This document shows, one piece after another, positions 9,252 through 21,423 of a stretch of DNA of 64,000 nt. A program made the translations under genes and the position numbers. The stretch spans positions 192,056,590-192,120,589 of the forward strand of contig NC_041397.2 of assembly GCF_900747795.2 (NCBI RefSeq), given 5' to 3'. The notes beneath the pieces are model-generated. The model ran no database searches, was not told where the DNA came from, and saw only the letters and a program-made list of their open reading frames with translations. Numbering within the stretch: position 1 is the stretch's first letter; each line of letters starts with the position of its first letter. This DNA comes from Erpetoichthys calabaricus (lineage: Eukaryota > Chordata > Cladistia > Polypteriformes > Polypteridae).

Positions 9252-12140
9252 CACTAGAATTACCAGAGTCTATGAAAAAACTCACAGATCCGGCCCACCT
9301 TAAAACCGTTCTCAGCTCTCTTTTGTCTTCTAAATGTGCCAATTAACACGAGCAGCAAGCAGCCGGCTATTCCATCCCCCACCGCTGCAGAATGTTCACT
9401 AAGTTTTCCCAGCTCATGCCTTGTTTGATTATCTGGGAGTGACTGAAGTGCTGTAGTTTTACAGTGGAAATAACAGATCGTTATTTGGAACACACGCATT
9501 TCATGTGTGTTCCATTTCTACAGTAATCTGTGTAAACACATTTTTAAAACAGAAACGTTTTTCATATTTTAGTAGTAAATGACAAAATGTAGGCATAAAC
9601 TATACAATGTATGAAGCCTGAAGTCCAAAGATCAAGTAAGCACTTTCACAAAAGGTTCAAGGATGATACAACAGCTTCCGTGGCGTAGCAGTAAGATTTG
9701 CTGACTTGTAATCAAGAGTCCCTGGTTCGATCCCCACTCACTCCTATATTTGCCATTTTCAGTAGTGAGCTGCTCCTTTGTTAATATTATACAGTACACA
9801 CATACATTTGGTTTGCGTCTGTAAAAAACGGTGTGCATTTATAGGACTTGTAAAAGTTACCGTTTTTTTTTTTACTTTTATTCTCTCTAAATCATGATAC
9901 ATACTACCCCCACCCAGGGATCTGACGCTGTTATTTTATATTTGAAACGGAATAACTGGAGATGTGAGTGATGTTTTGAGACAATGGAACTGGACATTCT
10001 CTCATCTGGAGGGATAAAAGCTGACACACAAACGCTGGTGAATCTGCCTTCTTCTTATCTCACCGTCACTTGATTTTTTTTTATTCAGTTTTACTGAGTG
10101 TTCCTGCTCATGCTGAATTAGTGTGCACCTTATGGTGTATGATGTCAAAAAAACACAGACGTAGGTATATATGATATTTGAAATTATTCATTTTATGACC
10201 TGTATAGTACATTTCGGAAAACTTTGTGGCACGGATGCAACATTATTCATATTATTCATATTCATTCGCATAACATCTTGCGGTTTGTAATCAGTGACTG
10301 CGTGTTTTTTTTCCCCAATCGTGCCAGTCCCCACATGTTGCTGTATGATGTTTCTTTTGTACTCCAGGACATGCAGAGGATAGAATAGTACAGAGCAGTA
10401 AGTTCAGCGCTATATGCAATCATCAGATTCAAATGTTAACTGTTCACACACATGCAAGGATAGTCTTTCCTACATTTACAACGTGTGTACCTGTTACAAT
10501 GTACACGCTTCTCTCTATGCTGTGGTTCCTATTACACACCTGAAAGAAAGAGACAATATATGTGAAAACATCATCGCACTAATGCAATATTATTTGAAAA
10601 CGAACAGCATCAGATCGGGTGTGGACTTTTGTTGGCGCTATTACTGAAAGAAAAAAAGATCAACAGCACTGAATAAGCTCATGAGCTCTAACACCCCCCC
10701 CCCCCCCATCTGACTCGAAGTAACAGAGCAAGTACAGACGCAAACCAAGTGTATATGTGTACTGTATAATATTAACAAAAAGAGCAGCTTACTACTGAAA
10801 ACGGCAAATATAGGAGTGAGTGGGGATTGAACCGGTGACTCTTGATCACACTTGGTTTGCATCTGTACTTGAGCTGTTTCCTAGAGTCAGATCCGGGTGG
10901 GGGAATGTTAGAGCTCCCAGGTGTGGATTTATGTTGGTGCTATTACTGAAAGAAAAAAAAGATGAACATGTGCGTTGATCCTGCAGCACTGAATAAGCTC
11001 ACGCGCTCTAACATCCCCCCACCCAGATCTGACTCTAGGAAACAGCGCAAGTACAGACGCAAACCAAGTGTGATCAAGAGTCACCGGTTCAATCCCCACT
11101 CACTCCTATATTTGCCGTTTTCAGTAGTAAGCTGCTCTTTTTGTTAATATTATATAGTACACATACACTTGGTTTGTGTCTGTACTTGCTCTGTTACTTC
11201 GAGTCAGATGGGGGGGGGGGGGGGTGTTAGAGCTGGTGAGCTTATTCAGTGCTGTTGATCTTTTTTTCTTTCAGTAATAGCGCCAACAAAAGTCCACACC
11301 CGATCTGATGCTGTTCGTTTTCAAATAATATTGCATTAGTGCGATGATGTTTTCACATATATTGTCTCTTTCTTTCAGGTGTGTAATAGGAACCACAGTA
11401 TAGAGAGAAGCGTGTACATTGTAACAGGTACACACGTTGTAAATGTAGGAAAGACTATCCTTGCATGTGTGTGAACAGTTAACATTTGAATCTGATGATT
11501 GCATATAGCGCTGAACTTACTGCTCTGTACTATTCTATCCTCTGCATGTCCTGGAGTACAAAAGAAACATCATACAGCAACATGTGGGGACTGGCAAGAT
11601 TGGGGAAAAAAAACACGCAGTCACTGATTACAAACCGCAAGATGTTATGCGAATGAATATGAATAACATGAATAATGTTGCATCTGTGCCACAAAGTTTT
11701 CCGAAATGTACTATACAGGTCATATAACGAATAATTCCAAATATCATATATACCTACGTCTGTGTTTTTTTGACATCATACACCATAAGGTGCACACTAA
11801 TTCAGAATGAGCAGGAACGCTCAATAAAACTGAATAAAAAAATATCAAGTGACGGTGAGATACGAAGAGGCAGATTCACCAGCGTTTGTGTGTCAGCTTT
11901 AATCCCTCCAGATGAGAGAATGTCCAGTTCCATTGTCTCAAAACACCACTCACATCTCCAGTTATTCCGTTTCAAATAAAAAATAACAGCGTCAGAACGT
12001 TCTGCGGCGGTGGGGGATGGAATAGCCGGCTGCTTGCTGCTCGTGTTAATCGGCACATTTAGAAGACAAAAGAGAGCTGAGAACGGTTTTAAGGTGGGCC
12101 GGATCTACGAGTTTTTTCGTAGACTCTGGTAATTCTAGTG
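9252..12140. mobile_element. piggyBac-like fold-back element, 2.9 kb palindrome
   Basis: Both ends read CACTAGAATTACCAGAGTCT inward and are flanked by TTAA, the piggyBac-type target. The outer ~150 bp of the two ends are nearly identical in inverted orientation. The inner arms, about 9918-10912 and 11002-12005, are also near-perfect inverted repeats around a loop of about 90 bp (10913-11001). The left arm has an extra 0.5 kb (about 9398-9917) absent from the right arm. C and G runs at 10691-10704 and 11211-11223 mirror each other. No piggyBac transposase was recognised, so the element is non-autonomous. The closely matching arms point to recent formation or gene conversion. Confidence 0.8.
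9674..9738 (+). repeat. tRNA-derived segment within the fold-back left arm
   Basis: GCTTCCGTGGCGTAGCAGTA resembles a tRNA 5' half with an A box, followed by CTTGTAATCAAG (anticodon-arm-like, TGT) and GGTTCGATCCC (perfect B box). The stems are imperfect, so a working tRNA gene is unlikely; a SINE head or tRNA pseudogene is more likely. The downstream tail (CACTCACTCCTATATTTGCC) recurs with a partial B box at about 10803-10842 (minus) and 11085-11125 (plus) in the inner arms. Confidence 0.5.
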
Positions 12141-12144
12141 TTAA

Positions 12145-12863
12145 GGAGTTATTGTGTAGCAAATGGGGTGTGCAATATTGGCAAAAAGTTATATCTTGAT
12201 ATTTTCAGGACTTTGACAATAACAAAAAGTAGACAATATTTTGTATCCTTTGAAAGTTTGTAAAAGTCTTATTGATCTAGGTTGGTCTGGTTACTAGGAA
12301 ACAACAGTTAAGGAAAACGGGTCTTATTTATATACTTAAAACTGAAGTACAATAATACAAAAAACAATAAAATCACCAGTCAAAGTATTACTGAGATAAA
12401 ACAGTGCAAGTATGAGTAAACCATTTTGAAGTGGCCTACAGGATTTACACAAAAAATTGCTCTAAAACCAACAAAACTTTTATAATAAGAGCATTTTAAA
12501 TAAACACTTACCCTTAATGTAAACAAGACATGAATCTAAAGGAAATAAAATACTAATCACAATTGAACTTCAGGGCATGAACATTACAGTCCGGATAAAC
12601 ATATACTGTTCTGCTATAAGGTGAATTGTGCAGCATACCAGCAAGAACAAAAATCTAACATAATGTACTACTGTATAGTGTAAAAAAAAGTTCTGTCAAA
12701 TACGGCACAGGAGAAAAAAAAACTATAGCATTTGTAACCAAATTCTGTCATATGTTGCACAAAGATAAAAAAAAAACTGTAACATTTTAAACAAATTACT
12801 AACTTCAAGTTCTGTCCAATATTGCACAATGATATCAGAAAAAAATAAAACAATTCTAAAATT
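12145..12863. other. Intronic DNA with degenerate ~70-bp tandem repeat
   Basis: No gene. At about 12688-12858 three degenerate copies of TTCTGTC-AATATTGCACA-GA followed by an A-rich run are seen in tandem. The segment adjoins the hAT relic at 12864 and may include its 3' flank. Confidence 0.5.
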
Positions 12864-13960
12864 TTACTTAGGAAACTTCAGGTTCTGTGTTCGAAACACC
12901 AGTCTATCCACAGCATCTGGCTTCAGAGCAGCATAATTACATGTTACAACATTTCCTACGGTGCTGAATGCCATCTTAAAAGGGCTGCTTAAGGCAGAGA
13001 GGCACAGGTACTTTTTTGCAATTTTCCCAAATTTGGGGAAATGCACTTCTTATGTTTTCCACCATTCAAGTGGATTTCCATCACTGTCCACCTGAGGTAT
13101 CATCAAGTAGCTCTTGATCTCTTTTTTAATGGCAGTGAGTAGAGACTCACCTTCTCTGAATTCCTGTGTGGTTTTTTTTTATAAATAGCTACCAAAAGAC
13201 ATTTTTTTTTTGCTCCCTCCCTTGTGTCATTACCTGCTTCAACTTCTGCAGCCACTGGATTGGGATGGAGCGGGGCAAGGAGGTGGGGATCTGTACCAGT
13301 GTTTTAAATAATGTAAGAAAAAAATGTGCTTTGGAATCGAGGACCTTCAACCAAGACGGCTTGCGAAATAAAACACACCCGATAGGCAAATGGTACTTAT
13401 GGAAATTAAAAATAATCCATTTGAACTGATTACGTGATTTGTTCAAATGGATTTTTTTTTTCCTGACACCTATGTGGGCTCCAAACTAGATCAATAGTGG
13501 AACACAGATTACTCACCAATAGTAATATGAAGCCTATCTCTAAAACAAAGAAGCCTCTTCCACTTGTAAATCCATACTGCACTGACAATGTCAGCCCCGC
13601 TGTCTAATGTCATGCAAACCATGCGGTCTTCTAGCAAAAGCCATGATGTCAGTGCATTTTTCAGACCTTCAGATTGCAACTTCTGGAAAGTAGGATATTT
13701 GCAAACAGCAGCTTTGCAGCTGCCCGATTTTGTTTATGAAATGCACTGTCAAGGAGAGGTATGCCTTGGAGGTTTGGCTTGACCATAAAGCCATTGTTCT
13801 GGCAAAATATGAAACCTTCTGCAGTTTATGAATCACAAAATTTTGGCAGAGCTGTTTGACCAAAATTTTATCTGTCAAGTTGTGTGTATCTTGGGGCTAA
13901 AGTATTCAAAAGTCTCTCAACCGCTTGAACTGGCACCATATTTTTGGGACATAATTGGTG
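12864..13960 (-). mobile_element. Old hAT/ZBED-type transposon relic
   Basis: On the minus strand, in correct order: RPRYTQLDR-like and DKILVKQLCQ pieces near 13840-13960; LWSSQTSKAYLSLTVHFI at about 13755-13815; VAAEVEAGNDTREGAKKK near 13210-13260; LLTAIKKEIKSYLMIPQVDS and GNPLEWWKT at 13060-13150; and the dimerisation end KKYLCLSALSSPFKMAFSTV, then ALKPDAVDRLVF and TQNLK, at 12880-13020. Many frame breaks separate them. It is a different hAT lineage from the element at 5073, and much older. Confidence 0.8.
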
Positions 13961-15639
13961 ACAGTTTTGTTACATATTATACTCAAAATCTGTTTTTGTT
14001 TTTGCTTATTTTTAACAGGATGTAGCTAGGATACTTCTAACATTAAAAAAATATATTTCCATATTCATTAAAGGACAAGCTTTGTATTTTTCAAATCAAA
14101 GTTATTTTGTCACAAACATAGTATTGTATGCATTTGCCATGTGATCTAAAGTTGTTTTCGATAAATTTTTAAAAATATCTTGCACGCACTGGCGGTTTAT
14201 ATAATGGATAATATGGGGACAGAGCACCACCAGAAACAAAAAGCCAAAAAACTTACAGAATATGTTCACTTTGAAGTGGCAAAAGTTTCAATACAAGAAT
14301 AAACGCCTTCTGTGTTTCCAAAAGTATGTTTTTGACAACATAAGGCAACTGTAAATATTTGTTTTATCACACATTTCTGGTACTATTTTCTCAAGGTAAG
14401 CTGGCATTTTCTATTTGCATGTGTATTAGCAGTTTGAAGGAGTTCTCATATAAATATGTAAAACTATAATAACCTCGGCCTAAAACATCTAACAAACTAG
14501 CTAAATGTCAGGCTCTGGGGGTTTTACCATTATTTTTTTGCTTTTACTTTAACTTATCCAAAAATTGCAGCAAAATTATACTGAACTTGTTTGTTTATAT
14601 TTTGGTTAAACAAATGTCATGCCATTCATATCATAAGCCATCATGAGAAAATTTTTGGTGAGAACAAGCCCTTCAGCCAAGCATAGATCTCCATTCCCTA
14701 TTAAGTAGCGAAAATGAATGATTTGATTTGGGAAATGACCCAGCATGACTCATCCATACCAATCCATTTAATCTTTCAAAATATCATCTAGTTAAGTCTG
14801 AAGGCCCCCAAATACTACTGTCTACCATGTTTCCTCTTCTCCTCTGTTTGTCTAAACTGAAAAGATTAAAGCAGTTTAATGATTCATCATAGCTCAACTA
14901 CGCTTGTTGCTAGAAAGAGGCTCCTGTTGTTGGCTGCATGTGAACTCACCACTTCCATTTTAATTAAAAGACCATCTTCAAATTTTGAAAAAGGAAAGGC
15001 ATCTGGGCAACGACTTATTTTAAAGAATTTATACATACTGTAATTACTGTACCTTGAACTGACCAGTGACCTTAGTGTTAGTATGCACTTTCTGGCAAGT
15101 TTTATCAAGCATATCGGGTCATGCCTTTTCTCAGACCACAATTCAGTCTAACGATCACTAATTCCTTTTGCTCATATAAGCAGGTGAAATGTTAACGCGT
15201 CAGTGACAGATCTATCCAGTTGTGACAGCTAACCATTGCAGGAAATGATAAATCCACTGACAAATCCTCTTAATCCACTGGTGAATACTACATAAAGCTA
15301 AGATTACAAGACTCACCAGCTTTCCTTGGAAAGAAGTACTTATGCATTCAATAAATATGTGGTTCCTCAGAGAGGGCATTTAGATATTGATATATCTATT
15401 TACAGTATGCTAGTTTACTTTTACTAGACTTCTGAATACTGGACAGACTGTTTAAATTTTAAACTAAAAAGATTATTTATTAGAGAGGTATTTTTTTTTG
15501 CAACTGGAGAAGAGACATAGTAAAATACTCTTCTCCCAGGCTTTGAAAATAGGGAATATAAAAACTCCAGGTTGTTGAATATCATTCTTTCTTTTTTACA
15601 CATTGGCCATGGTGTGTACTCAAGTAGATTGTGCCTGCT
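13961..15639. other. HIKESHI intron 3, nothing recognised
   Basis: AT-rich sequence without a recognisable exon, RNA gene or repeat. Confidence 0.5.
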
Positions 15640-16325
15640 TAGTAAGGCTGGCATCACATTGCAGAACTCAACACAACTTTTAGTTAGTGAGCATGTCGAA
15701 TTTAATTACTGCACTTGCTGAATTTTCAATTTTGTTACCTCCGACCATGTCAAATGATACAACTGGGAATCACAGGGCTGAGTGAAATTAGGTCACAACT
15801 TGTATTCTGCACCATGCTGGCAGTCCCACATTGTTGTCTTTTGTTGGCATCCAATCAATTTGGAAGAAGCTGTAATCTTTTTCCTTTTTTCATTCTGTCA
15901 TGGTACAACAAACAGAAGACATCAAACAGACATCTGTGCTGGCTATAGAATTTGACAATGCCTCTCCATTGTTTGTGTTGTCCAAACCACTTGCTTTACT
16001 TCATTATTTGTAGCCGTCAAGGTTATTCCCTGTTTCTGGGCATTTAATTCATTGTATCGCCTAATGGTGCCTATTGCCTGTTAACTCACAGGGTTAGACT
16101 CACAATCTAACCCTATAACCTAAGAATCGTTATGATAAAATTAACCATTTCAATCTTGCTGTAGCAATTCTCAGATTGTAATGACTGAATTAATGGAGGT
16201 ATCACTCTATATAACTGCAAGCAATTGACTGTGACTGTCTGCAATTTGGGTTTTCTTATATTAAGTAAATGAAAGCTACAACTGAAAATTATTGGAAAAG
16301 TAATATAGTGTCATCCTGGCTTAAC
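15640..16325. mobile_element. MITE related to the 5036-9011 element, copy 2
   Basis: Left end TAAGGCTGGCATCACATTGC; right end inverted reads TTAAGCCAGGATGACACTAT. The tips and the internal CATTCTGTCATGGTA...GACATCAAACAGACAT block resemble the MITE at 5036-9011. It is an uninterrupted but diverged copy of about 0.69 kb with no coding content. Confidence 0.55.
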
Positions 16326-16593
16326 TCGTGACCTAGCCTTTTTAAATGTTTATTTTCTAAAACAGGTATGTATTGTGAATCGTGATATGATATGCAAATA
16401 TTGAATATTCATATACACAACATTTTTTCCTTATCACTGTACTGTGCATAATATTAGCATTCATCTAACATTCTGAGACTCGCAGTACCCCTCAAAAGTG
16501 CATGACTATCAAGTTAAATTCTCATTCCCCCCTCTCAGACAATCGCGCTACATTCACACAGTGGACCCTTCAAAGAAGAAAGACAGATGGACA

Positions 16594-16860
16594 CAAACAA
16601 CAACAACATTTATTTATATAGCACATTTTCATACAAATACTGTAGCTCAAAGTGCTTTACATGATAAAGAAAAAGAGAAAAAAAGACAAAGTAAGAATTA
16701 AAATAAGACAACACTAATTAACATAGAATAAGAGTAAGGTCCGATGGCCAGGGAGGACAGAAAAAACTCCAGATGGCTGGAGAAAAAAAAAAAAAATTTG
16801 CAGGGGTTCCAGACCATGAGACCACCCAGCCCCCTCTGGGCAATCCTCAAAAATCCTCAC
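16594..16860 (+). repeat. CAACAACAAC short interspersed repeat, copy 2
   Basis: Same block order as 3487-3790: CAACAACAACATTTATTTAT, GTAGCTCAAAGTGCTTTACA, GATGGCCAGGGAGGACAGAA, CATGAGACCACCCAGCCCC. Confidence 0.75.
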
Positions 16861-16899
16861 CCATGGGTTGTGAACACACCACGTGAAAAAGAGGGTCGT

Positions 16900-17160
16900 G
16901 ATATCATAAAAGGTTGTGAAACACTGTTCTAGAGTTTCTCCTTGTGACTGGTTGGGTTTTCCACCAGTACTCTATCTTTCTTTCACATCCCAATGACTAA
17001 TGTATTAGGTCAACTAGCAATTCTAAACTGGCCCAGTATGAATGTGTGCTTATGCGCAGGTACCCTATGATGAACCAGAATCCCATCTAAGGGGTGTATT
17101 GCTGGGATGGACACAACAACCTTGCAACCCTGGTACAGTATTTTTTTTTTTTTTTTTTTT
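16900..17160. repeat. Diverged SINE 3' part and poly(T) run
   Basis: TTCTAAACTGGCCCAGTATG and neighbouring blocks resemble the middle of the tRNA-derived SINE seen at 23727-24074 (ATTCTAAATTGGCCCTAGTG). A pure T run follows at about 17142-17160. Decayed; assignment is tentative. Confidence 0.4.
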
Positions 17161-17879
17161 TACATCTTTTCTGCTTCTCAAAAAATGTCCTTGCTTCTTT
17201 GTGTGGTGTTTTCAGCAAAAATGTAGTCAGTCTGGACAAGTCCAGGTAAATACATACGTTTTAAGGTGCACAGACAGCCATCTGGAAGAGAGCAGCTGCT
17301 CACATTGATGTCAAAAGAAACAATTTTTTCTAAATCTGCAGTCTGAATTGGCATACACAAAAAATATACATTGGCACTTACCTTAGAAATATAAACCTCA
17401 GTTTGGACAGGATTTCTCTAGGTGCACTACTCAAGCCAGTAATTCATGTGTTTAATTAATTTAACCACTGTAAACTTTGTGAGGTTTAGTGACTGTATTT
17501 TCACTCAGTTACAACTGAAATATTGCTTATTATCTCTCCATAACTTGTATATATATTTATATTATCCTGAATAATAAGTACACTCTTTAGGTGTTCTTCT
17601 TGTGTGTACAAATTAAGGTCACTATTTCAAACACATACCAATATGTGACACAGTATGTTTCTTTGTTGCTATGCTGACACTTTGGTTACCTTTAAGGTGC
17701 TGCCCACTGTTGTGTGAAGTTGCAGGAGATTTTTAGAAGTTCACGCTTCAACTGTAAAGTACATGACGTAAGTCACGTTTGCAAATTCTTCTGTTCAAAG
17801 TAAAACTAATCGAGTGTGCTAACTCTCTGCTCATTGATTATGATATTTTTTTCTCTTAAAAAGACAGTGACACAGAGGT
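17161..17879. other. HIKESHI intron 3, nothing recognised
   Basis: No exon or repeat recognised. Confidence 0.5.
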
Positions 17880-18170
17880 TAATGACACCGACTAACAAAT
17901 TCAGCATTGTAGGTTTGAATGTTTAGTCATTACTTATGTGGATTTAATACATTCTCCATGGGTGCACGCGTGTTTGTATGTTTTGGAGGTCCTATGGGTA
18001 CTCTACCCAATGATTTGCATGTAAGGTTGACTGGCAATTGTAAATTGTTTTGAGATGGTATGAATGGGCCCTGAAATGGAAATGTATCTTTTGTAGGGTC
18101 TGTTGTGCCAGATTCTGCATGATTGGTTACAGTCCCCACATGACTCTGAACTGGATTAACACTATTCTAT
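17880..18170 (+). repeat. Old tRNA-derived SINE relic
   Basis: Blocks in the order of the SINE family: GCATTGTAGGTTTGAATG (B-box region), CATTCTCCATGGGTGCACGC, TTGACTGGCAATTGTAAATTG, GGTATGAATGGGCCCTGAAA. Strongly diverged. Confidence 0.55.
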
Positions 18171-19165
18171 AGTGTTTCAAGTAAGTTTATACATGCCGCA
18201 TGTCCTCTACTGTTCCCTTTGTCTCATATGAGTAAAGATTTAGTCTTATGTTATAATTACCTTAATTAATTTATTGAGTCTTCATCAATAATTAATCAAT
18301 TTGAATTGAGAGAATTTTCTTGTGTGTACAGTGAAAATATTGGCATGTATTAAGTTATCAAGCAACTCTAAACTCATCTGATGTAAATAAATGCATGACT
18401 GTACTCTGCTGCACATTCAGTGTTTTTTTCTGTCTTGTAGCCCTTTCTCCCTGGTGAGAAACCGGCTCCCCACAACACTCAACTGAATAACTGAGTTATA
18501 AAACGATTGGATAATTATTTTTACATGCTATTTTACCAACCTAAGTTAATGCTTTATGTGATCCTAAAATGCATCACTACCAATCAAACTGGCTTGAAAG
18601 TTTATTTTTTTCCCTCTATTTAATCAAACTTGGTCTGAAATTGTGCAAAATGAATCATAACTCAGAGGAGTGATGAAACATACTTAAAATTACACCAAGC
18701 TGATTTTAATTCTCCACAGCCATAATACATTTTAATTTGCCACATGAAATTCTATTCTAAAGTGAAGGAATTTTTTATGGTTTTCACAAAATACCTAGTC
18801 TATTTTTTCAGTTAAAATGGTGCTCAATGTGTACATGCGATGCTCTGCAAAAATGTGTGCGAAGTATGATACAGCAGCAGAGCTCTCAGTATGCTAGGAA
18901 ATCAATTGAGTATGCCATCTTCCTTTGAATCAATGTGACAATATGCAACTGAAAACATGAACACTCTTCATATGCATAGGCAAATCATATTTTTTCTTAG
19001 GTCATGTGTACTCAGATTCGATTTTTTATATGCAATGTCATGAACCACACACTACCAACACCTTATATACAGTAAAGTTGCACGTTGCATCAGTTTTTCT
19101 GGCTGTAGCCACTATGCAATCTGAGATGTGTATCAGCGTAAAAAATAAATAAATAATATATATAT
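18171..19165. other. HIKESHI intron 3, nothing recognised
   Basis: No exon or repeat recognised. A short TA run lies just before 19166. Confidence 0.5.
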
Positions 19166-19607
19166 TGTCACACACGTGCGCATGGGAGGTAGCTAAAGGG
19201 CTTGAGTAAGGGCAGTTCCGAGACATACCGAGATGTGGCAGAGTGCACTGACTCTTTTTCTCCCTTGCCTGCAGACCATTCACGGGAGATCCCACCTGGT
19301 CCTGTTGACGTCACTTCCGGGACCGAGCCAATGCAATGAGACCTTGCCGGCTCCGGTCCCTGTGATGTCATGTCCGGCCTCGCACCAATGACAGAAGACC
19401 TCCATGAGCCCGACCCCTTTGACTTCACTTCCTGTCTTCCCCTTTAAAAGTCTCCACCTTTTCCCTGTTCCCTCAGTTCTGTTTTGGACTCTGTTTTGTG
19501 CACATCAGTGCTATATCTATTGAAAGCAACTTTGCAGCCAGGAAACCAAATTATATGGGTAGCTGCCCCAAACCTTTTCACGACTCTTATGTCTGGTTAT
19601 TGTGACA
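19166..19607. mobile_element. Candidate solo LTR (fossil)
   Basis: A 442-bp GC-richer segment bounded by TGTCACA at the start and TGTGACA at the end, the TG...CA form of an LTR with a 7-bp inverted terminus. A TATA-like TTTAAAAG sits near 19442, as in an LTR promoter. No internal coding region and no second LTR were seen nearby. Flanking target duplication is not clear. It may be a solo LTR of a Ty3/gypsy-like element; family not assigned. Confidence 0.45.
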
Positions 19608-21271
19608 ACATATATATATATATATATATCGCATTTTCATACATTGTCAGGTCTGCCATGAGTGTGCCACCTTCCAAAATTGTACTCTTCATCCATGGCT
19701 TGCTCCTTCCAATCCGAGGCTGTGTGAAAAACATTGTAATACTATTTCCAGGAATTTTATATATGAATTTACTTAACTGAAATCAAGAACCATAGAACCC
19801 AATGGGTGGGGTAATTGTGGCAGGGGGTCTGCTATTTACATATTACTTTGTACACTGCTAAATTTTACAAAAATTACAATAGTAAGATTCATAGGGAGTG
19901 GCAGTGTGGTGCAAGTTAGTTAATCGTTCACTTAACAGTTCCACTGTACTTCGTATACATTTCAGTTTTTATTAAAGCTTTAGATTTTTAAAAGAGCCAA
20001 GGCCACCTGCATGTTGATAATAAGTTCATAATGCCAATCAACACTTAACATTACATACTTTCTGTGGCATGTTGTGTGCACATTGTGGAAATGAAAAAGG
20101 CAGATTATGTGATAGTACTAAACCATGACAAAACAGATTTAAGCACTACAAATAATTATCAAATTTTATACCACATGCTAAATTGCTGAGGAATAGTCTT
20201 AAAAGAACAACACAGGGCAATGTTTTTGAGTGATTAAAAGTAATCAGTAACTGTCATTGCTTCTTTCAGTAGACATATACTCAAGGCTATAATATAATGA
20301 GGTAGTTACGAGCCATGATTCATACCAATTTTAAATAAACTTTGATTTTTTTTTTTCATTATAGCATTGTTGAACCTTGCTGCTGGTGCAGTCACATGTT
20401 AATATCAAATACCACACCAGCCTCTATGTACAGTATTCACGCAATCAACACCCTGCTGCAGATGCTCTCTGTAATCTATGAATGAAATAACTGGAGTGCT
20501 TACAGTTTTTTCAGATTTGTCTATGATCTTCATTACACGAAAGACTGTGAGTGGTTTTAAGTGAGACATTTTTTTGGTGATTATTGGCTAGTTGTCTACA
20601 GAATAGAGACAGTAATTCACATCTGGTCATTAACATTTAATGATGTCAATAACAGTGGCTGGAAATGATCGTTTGAGGTAAAATGTATACTTTAGGGAAA
20701 AGCATGTCCCTGGGGCTGAAAGGCAGTAATCTGAAGTAGACAGCTGGTCTTATTTTAAAGCAGCTGAATCTCGCAAAAATGTTTTAACATTCCTAAAATG
20801 ATATGGATATGGTGATTTACAACAGAGTATTTGTGCAGTCTCAAGATGCAGATCAATATTCAATAAAACTCTTGGCTTTAAAAATGGACATATTAGGTAT
20901 GTTTAAGGCTTTTGTTTTCATGTTTCTACTTATGCCCCTGAAATTCAGTTTAAACCAAATGAACAGACATCATATATTTTCTTTTTTTCAGTTTATAAAA
21001 CATGCTCAGTTTAGCGGACAGCTGCATGTGGCAAGTTACATACATTATATCTTGATTGTGAACAGATTATCTCAACTTGACAAATCGTGAAATAGTCCAT
21101 GAAATTGTACTTAGACTTGAGAAACAAGTACGCAGATTTAACAGAATTACTGTACCTAGGTCTTTTTTCTTGAGTATAACCACTTAAGAAGCCAGAATAA
21201 AGATACACTGTCCACACATTTATACAATATCTACAGTATATACATCTAACCTGAAACAAGCTCAGAATTAC
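19608..21271. other. HIKESHI intron 3, nothing recognised
   Basis: Begins with a short TA run; otherwise AT-rich with no recognisable feature. A 95-codon open frame at 20803-21090 has no recognisable family and low-complexity hydrophobic content, so it is not called. Confidence 0.5.
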
Positions 21272-21423
21272 CTGTGTAAATGAATCAACTGCAGACACAG
21301 CTGCACTAGCCACTGGAGTCTGCTGAATCAGTTGCTCTAAAGGCTCAATAGACACCCCAACCTGAGCAACTGAAGCAGTTTGTGGAAGAGCCATCATTCC
21401 AAATGGATGCTGTCCTCCTTCAC
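21272..21423 (-). CDS. HIKESHI: HIKESHI coding exon 3
   Basis: Minus-strand exon of 152 nt between a TCTAG acceptor and a GTAATTC donor. With the last base of exon 2 it encodes [19 protein letters not shown], then [19 protein letters not shown] and [13 protein letters not shown]. The human counterpart is GEGSQHPFGAMN...[21 protein letters not shown]...VDSFTQ. The HPFG motif holds the phenylalanine that in human (Phe97) contacts HSP70, and it is kept here. The exon ends in phase 0 after Gln140, which fits exon 4 starting with Phe. The length shows no insertions or deletions relative to human. Confidence 0.96.

Noticed and set aside
9674-9738. Functional tRNA-Thr gene
   Set aside because: A and B boxes are present but stems are imperfect and truncated copies recur nearby, so a tRNA-derived repeat fits better.
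10414-11504. 77-codon open frame present in both arms of the fold-back element
   Set aside because: No known family and no sign of coding bias; its near-identity is explained by the palindrome.
19166-19607. Complete LTR retrotransposon
   Set aside because: Only one LTR-like unit was found and no gag, pol or env-like sequence lies nearby; treated as a solo fossil.
20803-21090. 95-codon plus-strand open frame
   Set aside because: No recognisable domain, low-complexity hydrophobic content, antisense to the HIKESHI intron.
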